14,415 nt of DNA from Burkholderiales bacterium (GCA_025354075.1 JANXNO010000187.1:1-14415), one strand, 5' to 3'; counted from the stretch's first letter, positions 1 to 8,146 are shown. A program made the numbers and translations. Notes: a model not told the origin generated them from the sequence alone.

Positions 1-5
1 AGTAA

Positions 6-3000
6 ATGACCCCGCCCCCAGCACGCCCCACCCGCGCCGCGCGCGAAGCGCTTGACCTGCAAACCGCACGCATCGATATCGAAAAGGAATTCGGCGAGCA
101 AGGCTTTCGTAACGGCATCAATTACGTCACCGACAAGCGCATTCAGATCACATCGGCGCAGATGGACGAAGAACGCGTCTGGCATCTGGTTGCCGCAGTC
201 AAAGGCACGCAATCCGAACCGTACACGACGACCGTCGAGATGGAATTTTTTGAATTCGGTATCGACATCTTCGCAGCGGAATGCACCTGCCCGGTTCGCC
301 TGAATTGCAAACATGCAGCGGGTCTCGCGTACCTGTGGACCACGATGCAACCGCAAAAAAGCGGCACGCTGACCGGCGTCACCGCCGAGTCTGTCGGCGA
401 GCATTTCGCGAGCGTAGATGTACCCGAGTTGACGGCAAGCAGCAGCGCTCCGAACGTCGCCAACACGGTCCGTACAGGCCTTGCTGCGGACTTGTCGCTA
501 TGGCTTCGCGCGGGCTTCGATCAGACGCCACCTCCGGAACGCTCAGACGCCTCGGATAGCAAAGCAGCGACGGAATTCGTCGCTTATCTGCTCACTGAGC
601 GCGGCGAAATTACCATCGCGAAAGCAAGACGACTGAAGGGCGGCGAGACCAAGCTGAACGTACAGGCCGCGTCGCTAAGCTGGATTAATCACGGACACGC
701 CGCACCGAGCTATGTGTCGGGCGAAGACGAGCCGATTTTGCGCATGCTCGCCGCCACCATTCGCATGCAATCCACACGACCGATTTTGCAGTTAAACGGC
801 GCCACTGGCGCGCAGTTGTTGCGCATGGCGCTCGCCACCAAGCGACTGTGGATGGCACCCGCTGGATTCACCGACACCGAGGCGCGAACGCGCGCACTGA
901 AATCGGCCGACGTACCGATGCTCGGCGAACCGTTGACGCTCGCTGAAGCTGAGCCAATGACCCTTTCCTGGGAGAGCGTTGACACGCCTCTCGGCGAGCG
1001 CATTGGCCTGCGTGCGCGCGCAGCCGAACAGGTTGACGCGTCGCCGCTGCCAATCATTGCGCTTGATCCGGCGCTCGTGATCGACACTGCGGCCAATGCT
1101 TTGCGTCCGATGCAAACAGATGTGAGCGCATCAACGCTCGCGCGACTCGTTGCGCTTCCACCATTGAAAGCGGATGACGCGAGCGCATGGGCTTTCGTCG
1201 CTGATGCGTTGCGCGATCTGCCTGACTTTGCAGCGATACCGCGTTGCCCGACGGTGGTTGATGTTGAAGCACCGCTGCCGATTCCGTCGCCGGTGCTGCG
1301 CTTCGCTTTGATAGAGTTTGACGTGTCGGTGGGCTGGGGTCGCAATTCGAGTTTGCAGGGCCGCGTGTTCCCTGCCGTGCAATTGCTGTTTCGCTATCCT
1401 GAAGGTGCGGACGGCAAACTGCTCGCGTATCAACGCAATGGACTGGAGCACGCGGTCGAGCAGGAGCGCGTGGGCCGTGACGTGATTTCGCAGCGGCTGC
1501 GCAATGTGCGCGTCGAATCGCGCTGGGAGATGCGCATGCCGCGTCTGCTCTATCCAGCGGATCGTGTCGAGCCGTCGCTGGCGTACGCGCGCGACATCAA
1601 ATCGCTGCGCGAATCGCTGTGGGGCTTGCCTGATCACGACTGGTCGGGTCGCGGGCCGACGGTGCTGGCGGACGCGCAGATGGCGGGCTTTGAACTTGAG
1701 ATTGAAGCGGGCTTTCCGATCTCGATGGAAGACATTCCCGAGCCCTCATTGGAGCTGGCACCCGGCACCGAAGTCGGCTGGTTTCGTTTGTCGTTAGGCG
1801 TGGATGTTGACGGCAAACGCGTCGACTTGGCACCCGCGCTGGCTAAGCTAATCGCGGCGCAAAAAGACCCCGAGCAGTGGCTCGCCGCGCTACCGACGGT
1901 TCAACATGTATTGCTATCCGTGCCTGTGCCGGATCGCGTGCATGCGGCGCAAGTGGTGCGCATTACGGGCGAGCGCGTCGCCGCGATTTTGAAGCCGGTA
2001 TTCGAGTGGTTTCAGGGTGGTTCGGTGAGCGAGATGAGTGGACTGCAAGCCGCGCTGCTGCCTGATTTACCAAACGATACCGTGCTGTATCTGGGGCGCG
2101 ATCATCCCGCGTGGCTCGCGATGCGCGACAAGTTGCGCGGCGGGGCAGAGCTGGTGCCAGTGAACGCAGCTGCGGGCTTCGACGCTACGCTGCGTCCCTA
2201 TCAAAACCACGGCCTCGCATGGCTCGCGCATTTGTATGAACTGGGCATGGGTGGCGTGTTGGCCGACGATATGGGCCTCGGCAAAACGGTGCAAACGCTG
2301 GCGCACTTGCATCGGCTTCACAGCGTTGATGCGCCGGGCAAACCCAGCCTGATCATCGCGCCAACATCGGTGTTAAGCAACTGGCAACGGGAGGCTGAGC
2401 GCTTCGCACCAACACTAAAAATCTATCGCCACCACGGCAGCGAACGTTCGTCGAATGCAAAAACATTTGCCAATGCCGACGTGGTTTTAACGAGTTACCC
2501 GCTATTGCAACGCGACGAAAAAATGCTGTCTGACGTTGAGTGGAACGTGGTCGTTTTCGACGAAGCGCAAACGCTAAAAAACGCAAAAGCAAAAACGTAT
2601 GTCTCCGCGCAATCGCTGAAAGCGCAGCAACGCATCGCGCTCACAGGCACACCGATGGAGAACCACCTTGGTGAATTGTGGGCGATCTACAACGTGCTGA
2701 TTCCTGGGCTGCTCGGCAATCTTGAAGGCTTCAACAGCATCTTCCGGCATCCGATTGAGCAACGCGCCGACAGCGAGCAGATGAAAAAACTGAAGGCCAG
2801 AATTCGCGCCTTCATCCTGCGTCGTGGTCGCGATCAGGTGTTGAACGAATTGCCGCCGAAGACCGAGTACACGCGCTGGATCGAGCTTGAGACGGTGCAG
2901 GCCGACATGTACGAATCGCTGCGTACGGCGATCCACGAAGACATTCGCAAAGTGATCGACAAGAAGGGCTTGAACAACAGCACGATTCACATTCTTGACG

Positions 3001-3605
3001 CGTTGTTGAAACTAAGGCAGGTGTGCTGCGACCCAAGACTAGTCAAGCTTCCGGGCGCGGCCGCACGCGCGATGGGCGCAGGAAGTGCCAAGCTCGACTG
3101 GCTCAGCACACACGTCCCTGAGCTGATGGAAGAAGGCCGCAAAGTCCTAATTTTTTCGCAGTTCACCAGCATGCTCGCGCTGATCGCCGACATGCTGAAC
3201 GAGCAGAAAATCGAGTTCGCACTGTTGACCGGCGACACGCTGGATCGCGATACGCCCATCGAACAATTTCAATCAGGCAAAGTGTCGGTCTTCCTGTTGA
3301 GTTTGAAGGCTGGCGGCGTAGGCTTAAACCTCACCGCAGCAGACACGGTAATCCACTACGACCCGTGGTGGAACCCCGCAGTAGAAGCGCAAGCCACCGC
3401 CCGCGCGCATCGCATGGGGCAAGATAAACCGGTCATCGTGACCAAGCTAGTCGCCAAAGGCACGCTGGAAGAACGCATGCTAACCATGCTGGCGCGCAAG
3501 CGGGATTTGGCTTCAGCGTTGTTGGATGGGGAAGGGAATGCGTTGACTGGGTTGACGGTGGCGGATGTGGATGCACTCTTGGCACCTATCTCGTCGCTGC
3601 AGTGA
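6..3605 (+). CDS. SWIM zinc-finger SNF2/HepA-family DEAD-like ATPase (helicase-like)
   Basis: Predicted cytoplasmic double-stranded-DNA translocase of the SNF2 superfamily, 1199 residues. An N-terminal SWIM zinc finger is visible as C93-x-C95-x5-C101-x-H103. A long middle region (about 180-720) has no motif I recognise. The SNF2 ATPase core starts near L729 (LRPYQNHGLAWL). It has Walker A DDMGLGKT (754-761), Walker B DEAQ (852-855) and motif III LTGTPMEN (879-886). The helicase C lobe begins near K1029 and ends in motif VI QATARAHRMGQ (1129-1139). Every catalytic motif is present, so it should be active. The first ATG follows an in-frame TAA at 3-5, so the frame cannot extend upstream; the ribosome binding site lies outside the window. 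SWIM plus SNF2 is a known bacterial arrangement (established), thought to act in chromatin or transcription-complex remodelling or repair. The exact substrate is unknown. Confidence 0.95.
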   Translation: MTPPPARPTRAAREALDLQTARIDIEKEFGEQGFRNGINYVTDKRIQITSAQMDEERVWHLVAAVKGTQSEPYTTTVEMEFFEFGIDIFAAECTCPVRLNCKHAAGLAYLWTTMQPQKSGTLTGVTAESVGEHFASVDVPELTASSSAPNVANTVRTGLAADLSLWLRAGFDQTPPPERSDASDSKAATEFVAYLLTERGEITIAKARRLKGGETKLNVQAASLSWINHGHAAPSYVSGEDEPILRMLAATIRMQSTRPILQLNGATGAQLLRMALATKRLWMAPAGFTDTEARTRALKSADVPMLGEPLTLAEAEPMTLSWESVDTPLGERIGLRARAAEQVDASPLPIIALDPALVIDTAANALRPMQTDVSASTLARLVALPPLKADDASAWAFVADALRDLPDFAAIPRCPTVVDVEAPLPIPSPVLRFALIEFDVSVGWGRNSSLQGRVFPAVQLLFRYPEGADGKLLAYQRNGLEHAVEQERVGRDVISQRLRNVRVESRWEMRMPRLLYPADRVEPSLAYARDIKSLRESLWGLPDHDWSGRGPTVLADAQMAGFELEIEAGFPISMEDIPEPSLELAPGTEVGWFRLSLGVDVDGKRVDLAPALAKLIAAQKDPEQWLAALPTVQHVLLSVPVPDRVHAAQVVRITGERVAAILKPVFEWFQGGSVSEMSGLQAALLPDLPNDTVLYLGRDHPAWLAMRDKLRGGAELVPVNAAAGFDATLRPYQNHGLAWLAHLYELGMGGVLADDMGLGKTVQTLAHLHRLHSVDAPGKPSLIIAPTSVLSNWQREAERFAPTLKIYRHHGSERSSNAKTFANADVVLTSYPLLQRDEKMLSDVEWNVVVFDEAQTLKNAKAKTYVSAQSLKAQQRIALTGTPMENHLGELWAIYNVLIPGLLGNLEGFNSIFRHPIEQRADSEQMKKLKARIRAFILRRGRDQVLNELPPKTEYTRWIELETVQADMYESLRTAIHEDIRKVIDKKGLNNSTIHILDALLKLRQVCCDPRLVKLPGAAARAMGAGSAKLDWLSTHVPELMEEGRKVLIFSQFTSMLALIADMLNEQKIEFALLTGDTLDRDTPIEQFQSGKVSVFLLSLKAGGVGLNLTAADTVIHYDPWWNPAVEAQATARAHRMGQDKPVIVTKLVAKGTLEERMLTMLARKRDLASALLDGEGNALTGLTVADVDALLAPISSLQ

Positions 3606-3611
3606 TCTGCC

Positions 3612-3631
3612 ACGCCGCCGAACGGCGGCGT
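3612..3631. terminator. GC-rich palindrome after the SNF2 gene, possible terminator stem
   Basis: ACGCCGCCG (3612-3620) pairs perfectly with CGGCGGCGT (3623-3631) around an AA centre, beginning 6 bases after the SNF2 stop codon. The position suggests transcription termination or 3' end protection. No T-run follows, so it is not a canonical intrinsic terminator. Confidence 0.45.
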
Positions 3632-3635
3632 TGTA

Positions 3636-3671
3636 CCCTCTCCCCGTGCGGGAGAGGGTTAGGGTGAGGGG
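3636..3671. repeat. REP-like palindrome with G-rich tail
   Basis: CCCTCTCCC (3636-3644) and GGGAGAGGG (3650-3658) form a perfect 9-bp stem with a 5-base loop. A G-rich tail, TTAGGGTGAGGGG, follows from 3659. A palindrome plus this tail is, from memory, the form of an intergenic repeat dispersed in many beta- and gammaproteobacterial genomes. Only one copy lies in this window, so the repeat status rests on recognition rather than on a count. It could end transcription of the upstream gene or be a REP/RAYT-type mobile palindrome. Confidence 0.55.
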
Positions 3672-3936
3672 GCAGGTTGAACGGAGTTGTCCAGTTGCCG
3701 CGATCCCCTAAACGAACGAGCTGAGCTAGGATTGATTTGTGGCGTGTTGAAACCCAACCCAATGGACGCGGTTTCTGTCTCCGACGACAGGAAGCGGTCA
3801 AACCCAACCCCCACGCCGAACCGACGTGCCCCTATGCAGCGCTGGTTGCGATACATTCACGACCAAGATAATTCTGTGAATTTCGAATGAGGCAGCGGGG
3901 CTAGACCTCTCATTCTTAATCGGTACGGGGGGCAGC
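3672..3936. other. Non-coding leader before the glycan cassette
   Basis: With the two palindromes before it, this completes the only gap over 300 bases in the window (3606-3936). No open frame in it looks like a real protein. It holds a direct repeat AAACCCAACCC at 3750-3760 and 3800-3810, an imperfect hairpin around CTGTC/GACAG (about 3775-3792), and a promoter-like -10 near 3867. It most likely carries the promoter and 5' leader of the cassette starting at 3937. Confidence 0.5.
3846..3872 (+). promoter_or_regulatory. Candidate sigma70-type promoter for the glycan cassette
   Basis: A -10-like GATAAT (3867-3872, 5 of 6 to consensus) lies 15 bases after a weak -35-like TTGCGA (3846-3851, 4 of 6). 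The predicted transcript would start near 3879, about 58 bases before the first gene. The spacing is shorter than the usual 16-18, so this is only a candidate. Confidence 0.3.
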
Positions 3937-4764
3937 TTGGCATCACCATCTACGTTCGCAGGCGCGTTGTCAGACGCATGCACAGTACGGGTATGCGATG
4001 CGGCTACAGCAGCGGCGCACGTTTCCGGTTACGTGGAGCGACTTTCGCTGCACATTGATGACTACATTCAGGCGGTTCTCGATTTTCCGGAAGTTAGGTG
4101 TCGTGAGTTTCTGGAGCTGAAGCAGTTCGCTGACCTCAAAGCTTCGACATCGCTACTGGAGGTGCCCACGGAGGGAAGAATGCTTGATCAATTTTTTCCA
4201 AGCTCGCGCATTGATCGCGTAGATTTTTTGAAGCTGTCGATCGCTGGTTATGCCGAAGGCGTGATCGTGTCGGACTGGAGCCTCTATGGCATTGCGACCG
4301 ACACATATGACGGTGTGTTGTCGGTGGTACCGATTCATCACGCGAACACTTTGGAAAAGAATCACTATTTGCAAGGTGCATTTCGGGTGTTGAGGCCTGG
4401 CGGCGTGCTGGCCTTCGCCGAGGTGGAAGCCGGATCGTCTGTTGAGCACTTTCTTGATGAATTTATTGACCAACACACGGTGACTGGACATCGCGGCGAA
4501 TACCCCGACGCGCACTTTTGCGAGGCGATACGTCGGGAAGGTTTCGCCGAGGTATCAAGCGAGGTGCGCGATTGTCCGTGGGTATTTGAATCAGAGGCGT
4601 TGCTCTGCGCCTACGCCACACAATTGTTCGCGCTCAAACCCATGGCAACTGACAGACTGCTGTCGGCAATGAATGCTGCGCTCGGTCTGAAGCAGATCGA
4701 CGGAACGTTGCATCTCACCTGGCCGCTACGATTTTTCCGTGGCGTGAAGCCGCTGGTCGTGTGA
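3937..4764 (+). CDS. Methyltransferase-fold protein with degenerate SAM motif, glycan cassette gene 1
   Basis: 275 residues, resembling a class I SAM-dependent methyltransferase (Methyltransf_11 type). The C-terminal half of the fold is convincing: TYDGVLSVVPIHH (123-135) followed by FRVLRPGGVLAFAEVEAG (149-166), the usual strand-4/strand-5 region. The nucleotide-binding motif I is poor: LLEVPTEG (73-80) stands where ExGxGxG is expected and keeps only one Gly. It may therefore bind SAM weakly, bind another ligand, or be non-catalytic. The chosen start is TTG at 3937 behind a G-rich stretch (GGGGGG, 3927-3932); the frame is open back to 3880 but holds no ATG, and no in-frame ATG appears before residue 82. 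It is first of three co-directional genes, 52 bases before the ATP-grasp gene. Probable role: modifying or organising a surface saccharide (inference). Confidence 0.7.
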   Translation: MASPSTFAGALSDACTVRVCDAATAAAHVSGYVERLSLHIDDYIQAVLDFPEVRCREFLELKQFADLKASTSLLEVPTEGRMLDQFFPSSRIDRVDFLKLSIAGYAEGVIVSDWSLYGIATDTYDGVLSVVPIHHANTLEKNHYLQGAFRVLRPGGVLAFAEVEAGSSVEHFLDEFIDQHTVTGHRGEYPDAHFCEAIRREGFAEVSSEVRDCPWVFESEALLCAYATQLFALKPMATDRLLSAMNAALGLKQIDGTLHLTWPLRFFRGVKPLVV

Positions 4765-4816
4765 GACCACTGCCATATTTGTATCGGTTCACCCACTGCG
4801 ACATTGGGCGCGCGAG

Positions 4817-5707
4817 ATGAACATCGCCAAAGCAATTCGGTCGACCCTAAGCGGGTGCGCCGTGCGACTCGTTTGCCTGTTGCCCGAAGGCAGTAACGTG
4901 CGTGCGAAGACGGAATTCGCGTATCACTGGTTATGCTTTGTCTATCGACATCATCGTCTCCCAGGGCGCCGCGATTCAGGTTTCAATGCATTTTTGTTTT
5001 CTATCAAAACGGACGGAACGCTCGCGAATCCGCTACGACGGCGGATAACAGACAAAGAATTCGGCAAGCAATACGTCGACGCAACGGTCGGCGGCGGCTG
5101 GACGGTCGACACCCTTGCTGTCTTAAAAACACCGGACGAGGTATCTGATTTTTCAGCGGTGGCATTTCCTTTGGTTGTCAAACCAACCCATTCTTCGGGG
5201 CGCGTTTTGGTTGTGCATTCGGAACACGAGTACCGCCTGATGACGGCCAGACTGCACCGCTGGCTGACACATGATTATTTTCTGCAAACGATGGAGCACA
5301 ACTACGTCGGACTTGAAAAAAAGATCATCGTCGAACCGTATCTGAATGCATCGCTTTCGCTGGAGGGCTCGATTCATTGTCGTGCCGGTCGGGTGAAAAT
5401 AATTTCCATGATTGATCGATTCGATACGACCAAACGACGCACGTCATTGAATCGTCAATGGCAACCTTTGCACGTCGCGCTGGGGCAACCGTACTCGCAG
5501 CTTGAAATTGAACGTCCTGTTTTTCTTGATGCCCTAATAGAAAAGACTGAGGCGATCAGCAGCGCATTCAGTTATCTGCGCGTTGATTTCTATGCGTCTG
5601 CTGATCGCTTTGTATTTGGCGAGTTGACCAATTTGCCTGGCGGCGGATTGGCCAGATTTAGCTCGAAAGATGGTGAACGTCGATTCTCACATACGTTCTT
5701 TGGTTAA
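4817..5707 (+). CDS. TupA-like ATP-grasp ligase, glycan cassette gene 2
   Basis: 296 residues resembling the ATP-grasp family founded on TupA of teichuronopeptide synthesis. Visible family features are FGKQYVDATVGGGW (82-95), the ATP-binding strand FPLVVKPTHSSGRVLVV (117-133) with K122, IIVEPYL (170-176) with E173, and the C-terminal metal-binding block YLRVDFY...FGELTNLPGGGLARF (253-281) with D257 and E269. ATP-grasp enzymes join a carboxylate to an amine through an acyl phosphate (established). Here the likely job is adding an amino acid or uronic acid to a saccharide in the cytoplasm before export (inference). The ATG at 4817 has only a weak purine-rich leader. The gene shares one base (TAATG) with the next gene, so the two are probably translationally coupled. 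Sampled GC is 42-45%, the lowest in the window, suggesting transfer. Confidence 0.8.
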   Translation: MNIAKAIRSTLSGCAVRLVCLLPEGSNVRAKTEFAYHWLCFVYRHHRLPGRRDSGFNAFLFSIKTDGTLANPLRRRITDKEFGKQYVDATVGGGWTVDTLAVLKTPDEVSDFSAVAFPLVVKPTHSSGRVLVVHSEHEYRLMTARLHRWLTHDYFLQTMEHNYVGLEKKIIVEPYLNASLSLEGSIHCRAGRVKIISMIDRFDTTKRRTSLNRQWQPLHVALGQPYSQLEIERPVFLDALIEKTEAISSAFSYLRVDFYASADRFVFGELTNLPGGGLARFSSKDGERRFSHTFFG

Positions 5708-6828
5708 TGCACAAACGTGATGCATCACCCGGGCGAATATCGGTGCTGGCGCTCATCACTGATGCATACGGATCACACGGTGGCATCGCGCAGTTCAATC
5801 AGGATTTGTGCACTGCTACCGCGCTGAGTTCCCGCGTATCGAAGCTGACAATAGTTGCTCGATCTGGCGAGAAGCCGTCGTCAGGCGATTTGCCAGAAAC
5901 AGTGAAGTACTCTGTAGCGACACGCTTCGGCAAACTCGGGTTTCTGGTGCGCGCGCTAGTTGCGGCGATTCATTTACGACCGACAATTATCGTGATCGGT
6001 CATATCAATTTTTGCTTTGTCGGTGCGCTGATTGCACGGCTGGTCGGCAGTAGAACCATCCTGATTGTGTATGGCGGCGAGGCGTGGCGTGCGCGCCAGT
6101 CATCGTCAGTGAACCGCAGCATTTCGCGCGTAGATTGTGTCGCCAGTATCAGTCAGTTGACAATGAGCAGGCTCGGCGGGTGGGCTCATGTTGACGCGCA
6201 TCGACAGTACCTGTTGCCCTGTTGTGTTGATCTCGGCAAGTTCACGCCGGGGCCGCAGAATAAAGCATTAGTCGACGCCCTTCGCCTGGCCGGAAAACGT
6301 GTGATCATGACAATGGGACGACTTGCAACTGAAGAGCAAGCCAAGGGGTTTGATGAGGTCATCGCGCAAATCCCACGACTCATTAACGCGATACCCAACC
6401 TGGTTTATGTCATTTGTGGCAAAGGCTCGGATGCCCGTCGATTACGCGACAAGGCAGCGGCACTGGGCGTAAGCGATCAAGTGATATTCACAGGCTTTGT
6501 CCCTGAAAATCAGAAGGCCGATTTTTACCGCCTCGCCGATGCGTACGTCATGCCGAGTCGAGGCGAAGGCTTCGGCATCGTGATTCTCGAAGCGCTGGCC
6601 TGCGGTGTGCCGGTTTTAGGCAGCTCAATTGATGGCACGTCGGAGGCGCTGATGGGTGGAAATCTCGGCCTGTGCGTTGATCCGCGCAATGCGGACGCGC
6701 TCTATGCCGGCATACGGGAGACGCTGGCGAAAGGCCGCTCGACGGAACAACCCGCCGGGCTGTCCTACTTCAGCGTTGACGCGTTCAATGCACGCGTCAA
6801 CGCGATGTTTGAGCAGGCAATGCGCTGA
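5707..6828 (+). CDS. Family 4 glycosyltransferase (GT-B fold), glycan cassette gene 3
   Basis: 373 residues with the full GT4 layout. The N-terminal acceptor domain starts with YGSHGGIAQFNQDL (21-34), the Gly-rich loop of GT-B enzymes. VIGHINFCFVGALIARL (96-112) may touch the membrane. The C-terminal nucleotide-sugar domain has MTMGRL (201-206), K213-G214, ICGKGSD (236-242) and the EX7E motif E287-GFGIVIL-E295 followed by ALACGVPVLGSS. It should transfer a sugar from a nucleotide- or GDP-linked donor to a lipid- or glycan-bound acceptor with retention of anomeric configuration (family knowledge). Donor and acceptor cannot be read from the sequence. The ATG overlaps the previous stop by one base. 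Its own stop abuts the stop of the convergent MFS gene. Confidence 0.92.
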   Translation: MHKRDASPGRISVLALITDAYGSHGGIAQFNQDLCTATALSSRVSKLTIVARSGEKPSSGDLPETVKYSVATRFGKLGFLVRALVAAIHLRPTIIVIGHINFCFVGALIARLVGSRTILIVYGGEAWRARQSSSVNRSISRVDCVASISQLTMSRLGGWAHVDAHRQYLLPCCVDLGKFTPGPQNKALVDALRLAGKRVIMTMGRLATEEQAKGFDEVIAQIPRLINAIPNLVYVICGKGSDARRLRDKAAALGVSDQVIFTGFVPENQKADFYRLADAYVMPSRGEGFGIVILEALACGVPVLGSSIDGTSEALMGGNLGLCVDPRNADALYAGIRETLAKGRSTEQPAGLSYFSVDAFNARVNAMFEQAMR

Positions 6829-8061
6829 TCACGCCAGCGCTGGCGTCCGGCTCTCCAACGCCCGCTCGTCTATCGGCAGATGAATCAAGCCAGCAAAAAT
6901 ACCCAACCCAATCGTCAGCATCCACACCGTGTTGTAGTTGCCGGTCGCGTCGTAAATCTTGCCACCTAACCATGCGCCTAAAAAGCTGCCGATCTGGTGC
7001 GAGAAGAACACGATGCCGCCGAGCATGCCGAGGTAGCGCACGCCATACACCTGCGCGATGATTGCGTTGGTAGGCGGTACGGTGGACAGCCACAAAAATC
7101 CGATGGCAGCAGCGAAGGCGTAGACGCTCCATTCGCTGAGTGGCATCAGTAGGAACGCGCCGATCACGACCGAGCGCATGAAGTAGATGAACGAGAGCAC
7201 GTAGCGCTTTTGAATCTTGCCAGCGAGCACGCCTGCGAGGTAGGTGCCGAAGCAGTTGAACAGGCCGATCAGCGCGAGCGCACTGACGCCTACGCGTGCG
7301 GGTACGCCGTGGTCTAGCAGGTACGGCGTCAAGTGCGCGCCGATGAAGACAACCTGAAATCCGCAGACAAAATAGCCGAGCGTGAGCAACGTGTAACTGC
7401 GGTCGCCGAACGCAGTGCGCAGTGCTTCGCTGGCCGTGGCTTGACGCGCATTGCTCGCCGCGATTGGGAGCTTGCCCTCTTCACCCAGTTTGGCGAAATA
7501 CCAGCCGAGCGGTGCGATGGTTGCAGTGATGATCGCGAGGCCTACAAGCGAGAACGCCCAGCCCTGACTGCTGATGAAATACTGGCCGACCGGGATCATC
7601 AGGAACTGGCCGAACGAGCCTGCTGCGGCGCTGATGCCGAACGCCCAGCCACGACGATCCGGCGGCACCATTTTGCCGAGCACGCTGTAGGCGACCGAGT
7701 ACGTGGTGCAGGCAATCGCGACGCCCATGAGCAGGCCGCCGGAGATAGCGAGCGTGAAGGTGTTGCTGAGGAACGCCGTCCACGTAAGACCCAACGCGTA
7801 GAGCACCGCGCCAAGAATCAGAACGCGTTTGGCACCGTATCTGTCGGCGATGTAGCCGACGAATGGTTGCGCTGCGCCCCAGACCAGATTTTGCAGCGCG
7901 ATGGCCAGCGAGAACACCTCGCGGCCCCATTTCATTTCGGCCGAAATCGGCTGCAGAAACAGGCCGGAGAACGCGTTGCGCGTGCCCATCGCGATGCCCA
8001 GGATGATGGCGACGGCAAACAGCGCGCGGAACATGCGTTGTCGGGGCTGGAGAGGTGTCAT
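6829..8061 (-). CDS. Major facilitator superfamily transporter, MCT-like
   Basis: 410-residue inner-membrane secondary transporter with about 12 hydrophobic segments and a cytoplasmic loop near 190-222 between the two six-helix halves. Signature MFS motif A is GYIADRYGAKRV (69-80), after helix 2 (VFSLAIALQNLVWGAAQPF, 49-67). Helix 4 carries SGGLLMGVAIACTTYSVAYSV (107-127). The C-terminal half has VPPTNAIIAQVYGVRYLGMLGG (328-349). Together these resemble monocarboxylate or organic-anion type MFS carriers, but the substrate is not determinable. Start is ATG at 8061 without a clear ribosome binding site; Met10 is an alternative. It lies 238 bases downstream of the response regulator on the same strand, so it has its own promoter or is read through from the phosphorelay operon. 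Its last stop base is adjacent to the convergent glycosyltransferase stop. Confidence 0.92.
   Translation of the reverse strand: MTPLQPRQRMFRALFAVAIILGIAMGTRNAFSGLFLQPISAEMKWGREVFSLAIALQNLVWGAAQPFVGYIADRYGAKRVLILGAVLYALGLTWTAFLSNTFTLAISGGLLMGVAIACTTYSVAYSVLGKMVPPDRRGWAFGISAAAGSFGQFLMIPVGQYFISSQGWAFSLVGLAIITATIAPLGWYFAKLGEEGKLPIAASNARQATASEALRTAFGDRSYTLLTLGYFVCGFQVVFIGAHLTPYLLDHGVPARVGVSALALIGLFNCFGTYLAGVLAGKIQKRYVLSFIYFMRSVVIGAFLLMPLSEWSVYAFAAAIGFLWLSTVPPTNAIIAQVYGVRYLGMLGGIVFFSHQIGSFLGAWLGGKIYDATGNYNTVWMLTIGLGIFAGLIHLPIDERALESRTPALA
6831..6846. terminator. Perfect 16-bp palindrome at the convergent gene ends
   Basis: ACGCCAGC (6831-6838) is followed directly by its reverse complement GCTGGCGT (6839-6846). 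In RNA this gives a 6-bp stem with a GCGC loop on either strand. It sits just after the glycosyltransferase stop and inside the last codons of the MFS gene. It may end or stabilise the rightward transcript. No T-run follows it. Confidence 0.4.
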
Positions 8062-8146
8062 GCGGAAGCTGCGCGCGGTGACGGCGCAGCGGGGAACGAA
8101 TCAGGCTTGAATGCTAGCGACGCGGATGGGGCTGAGCTTGAGTAAT

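Noticed and set aside
710..1345. 211-codon minus-strand frame inside the SNF2 gene
   Set aside because: It is fully inside a well-supported gene and has a Ser/Arg/Ala-rich composition typical of antisense frames.
3687..3890. 67-codon plus-strand frame in the gap after the SNF2 gene
   Set aside because: It has no domain, no ribosome binding site and a composition unlike a protein, and it covers the direct repeats and candidate promoter.
7333..8145. 270-codon open frame on the plus strand across the MFS gene
   Set aside because: It lies antisense to a clear 12-helix transporter and its product is highly charged and low in complexity (many Arg, Glu, Ala). It is a shadow frame.
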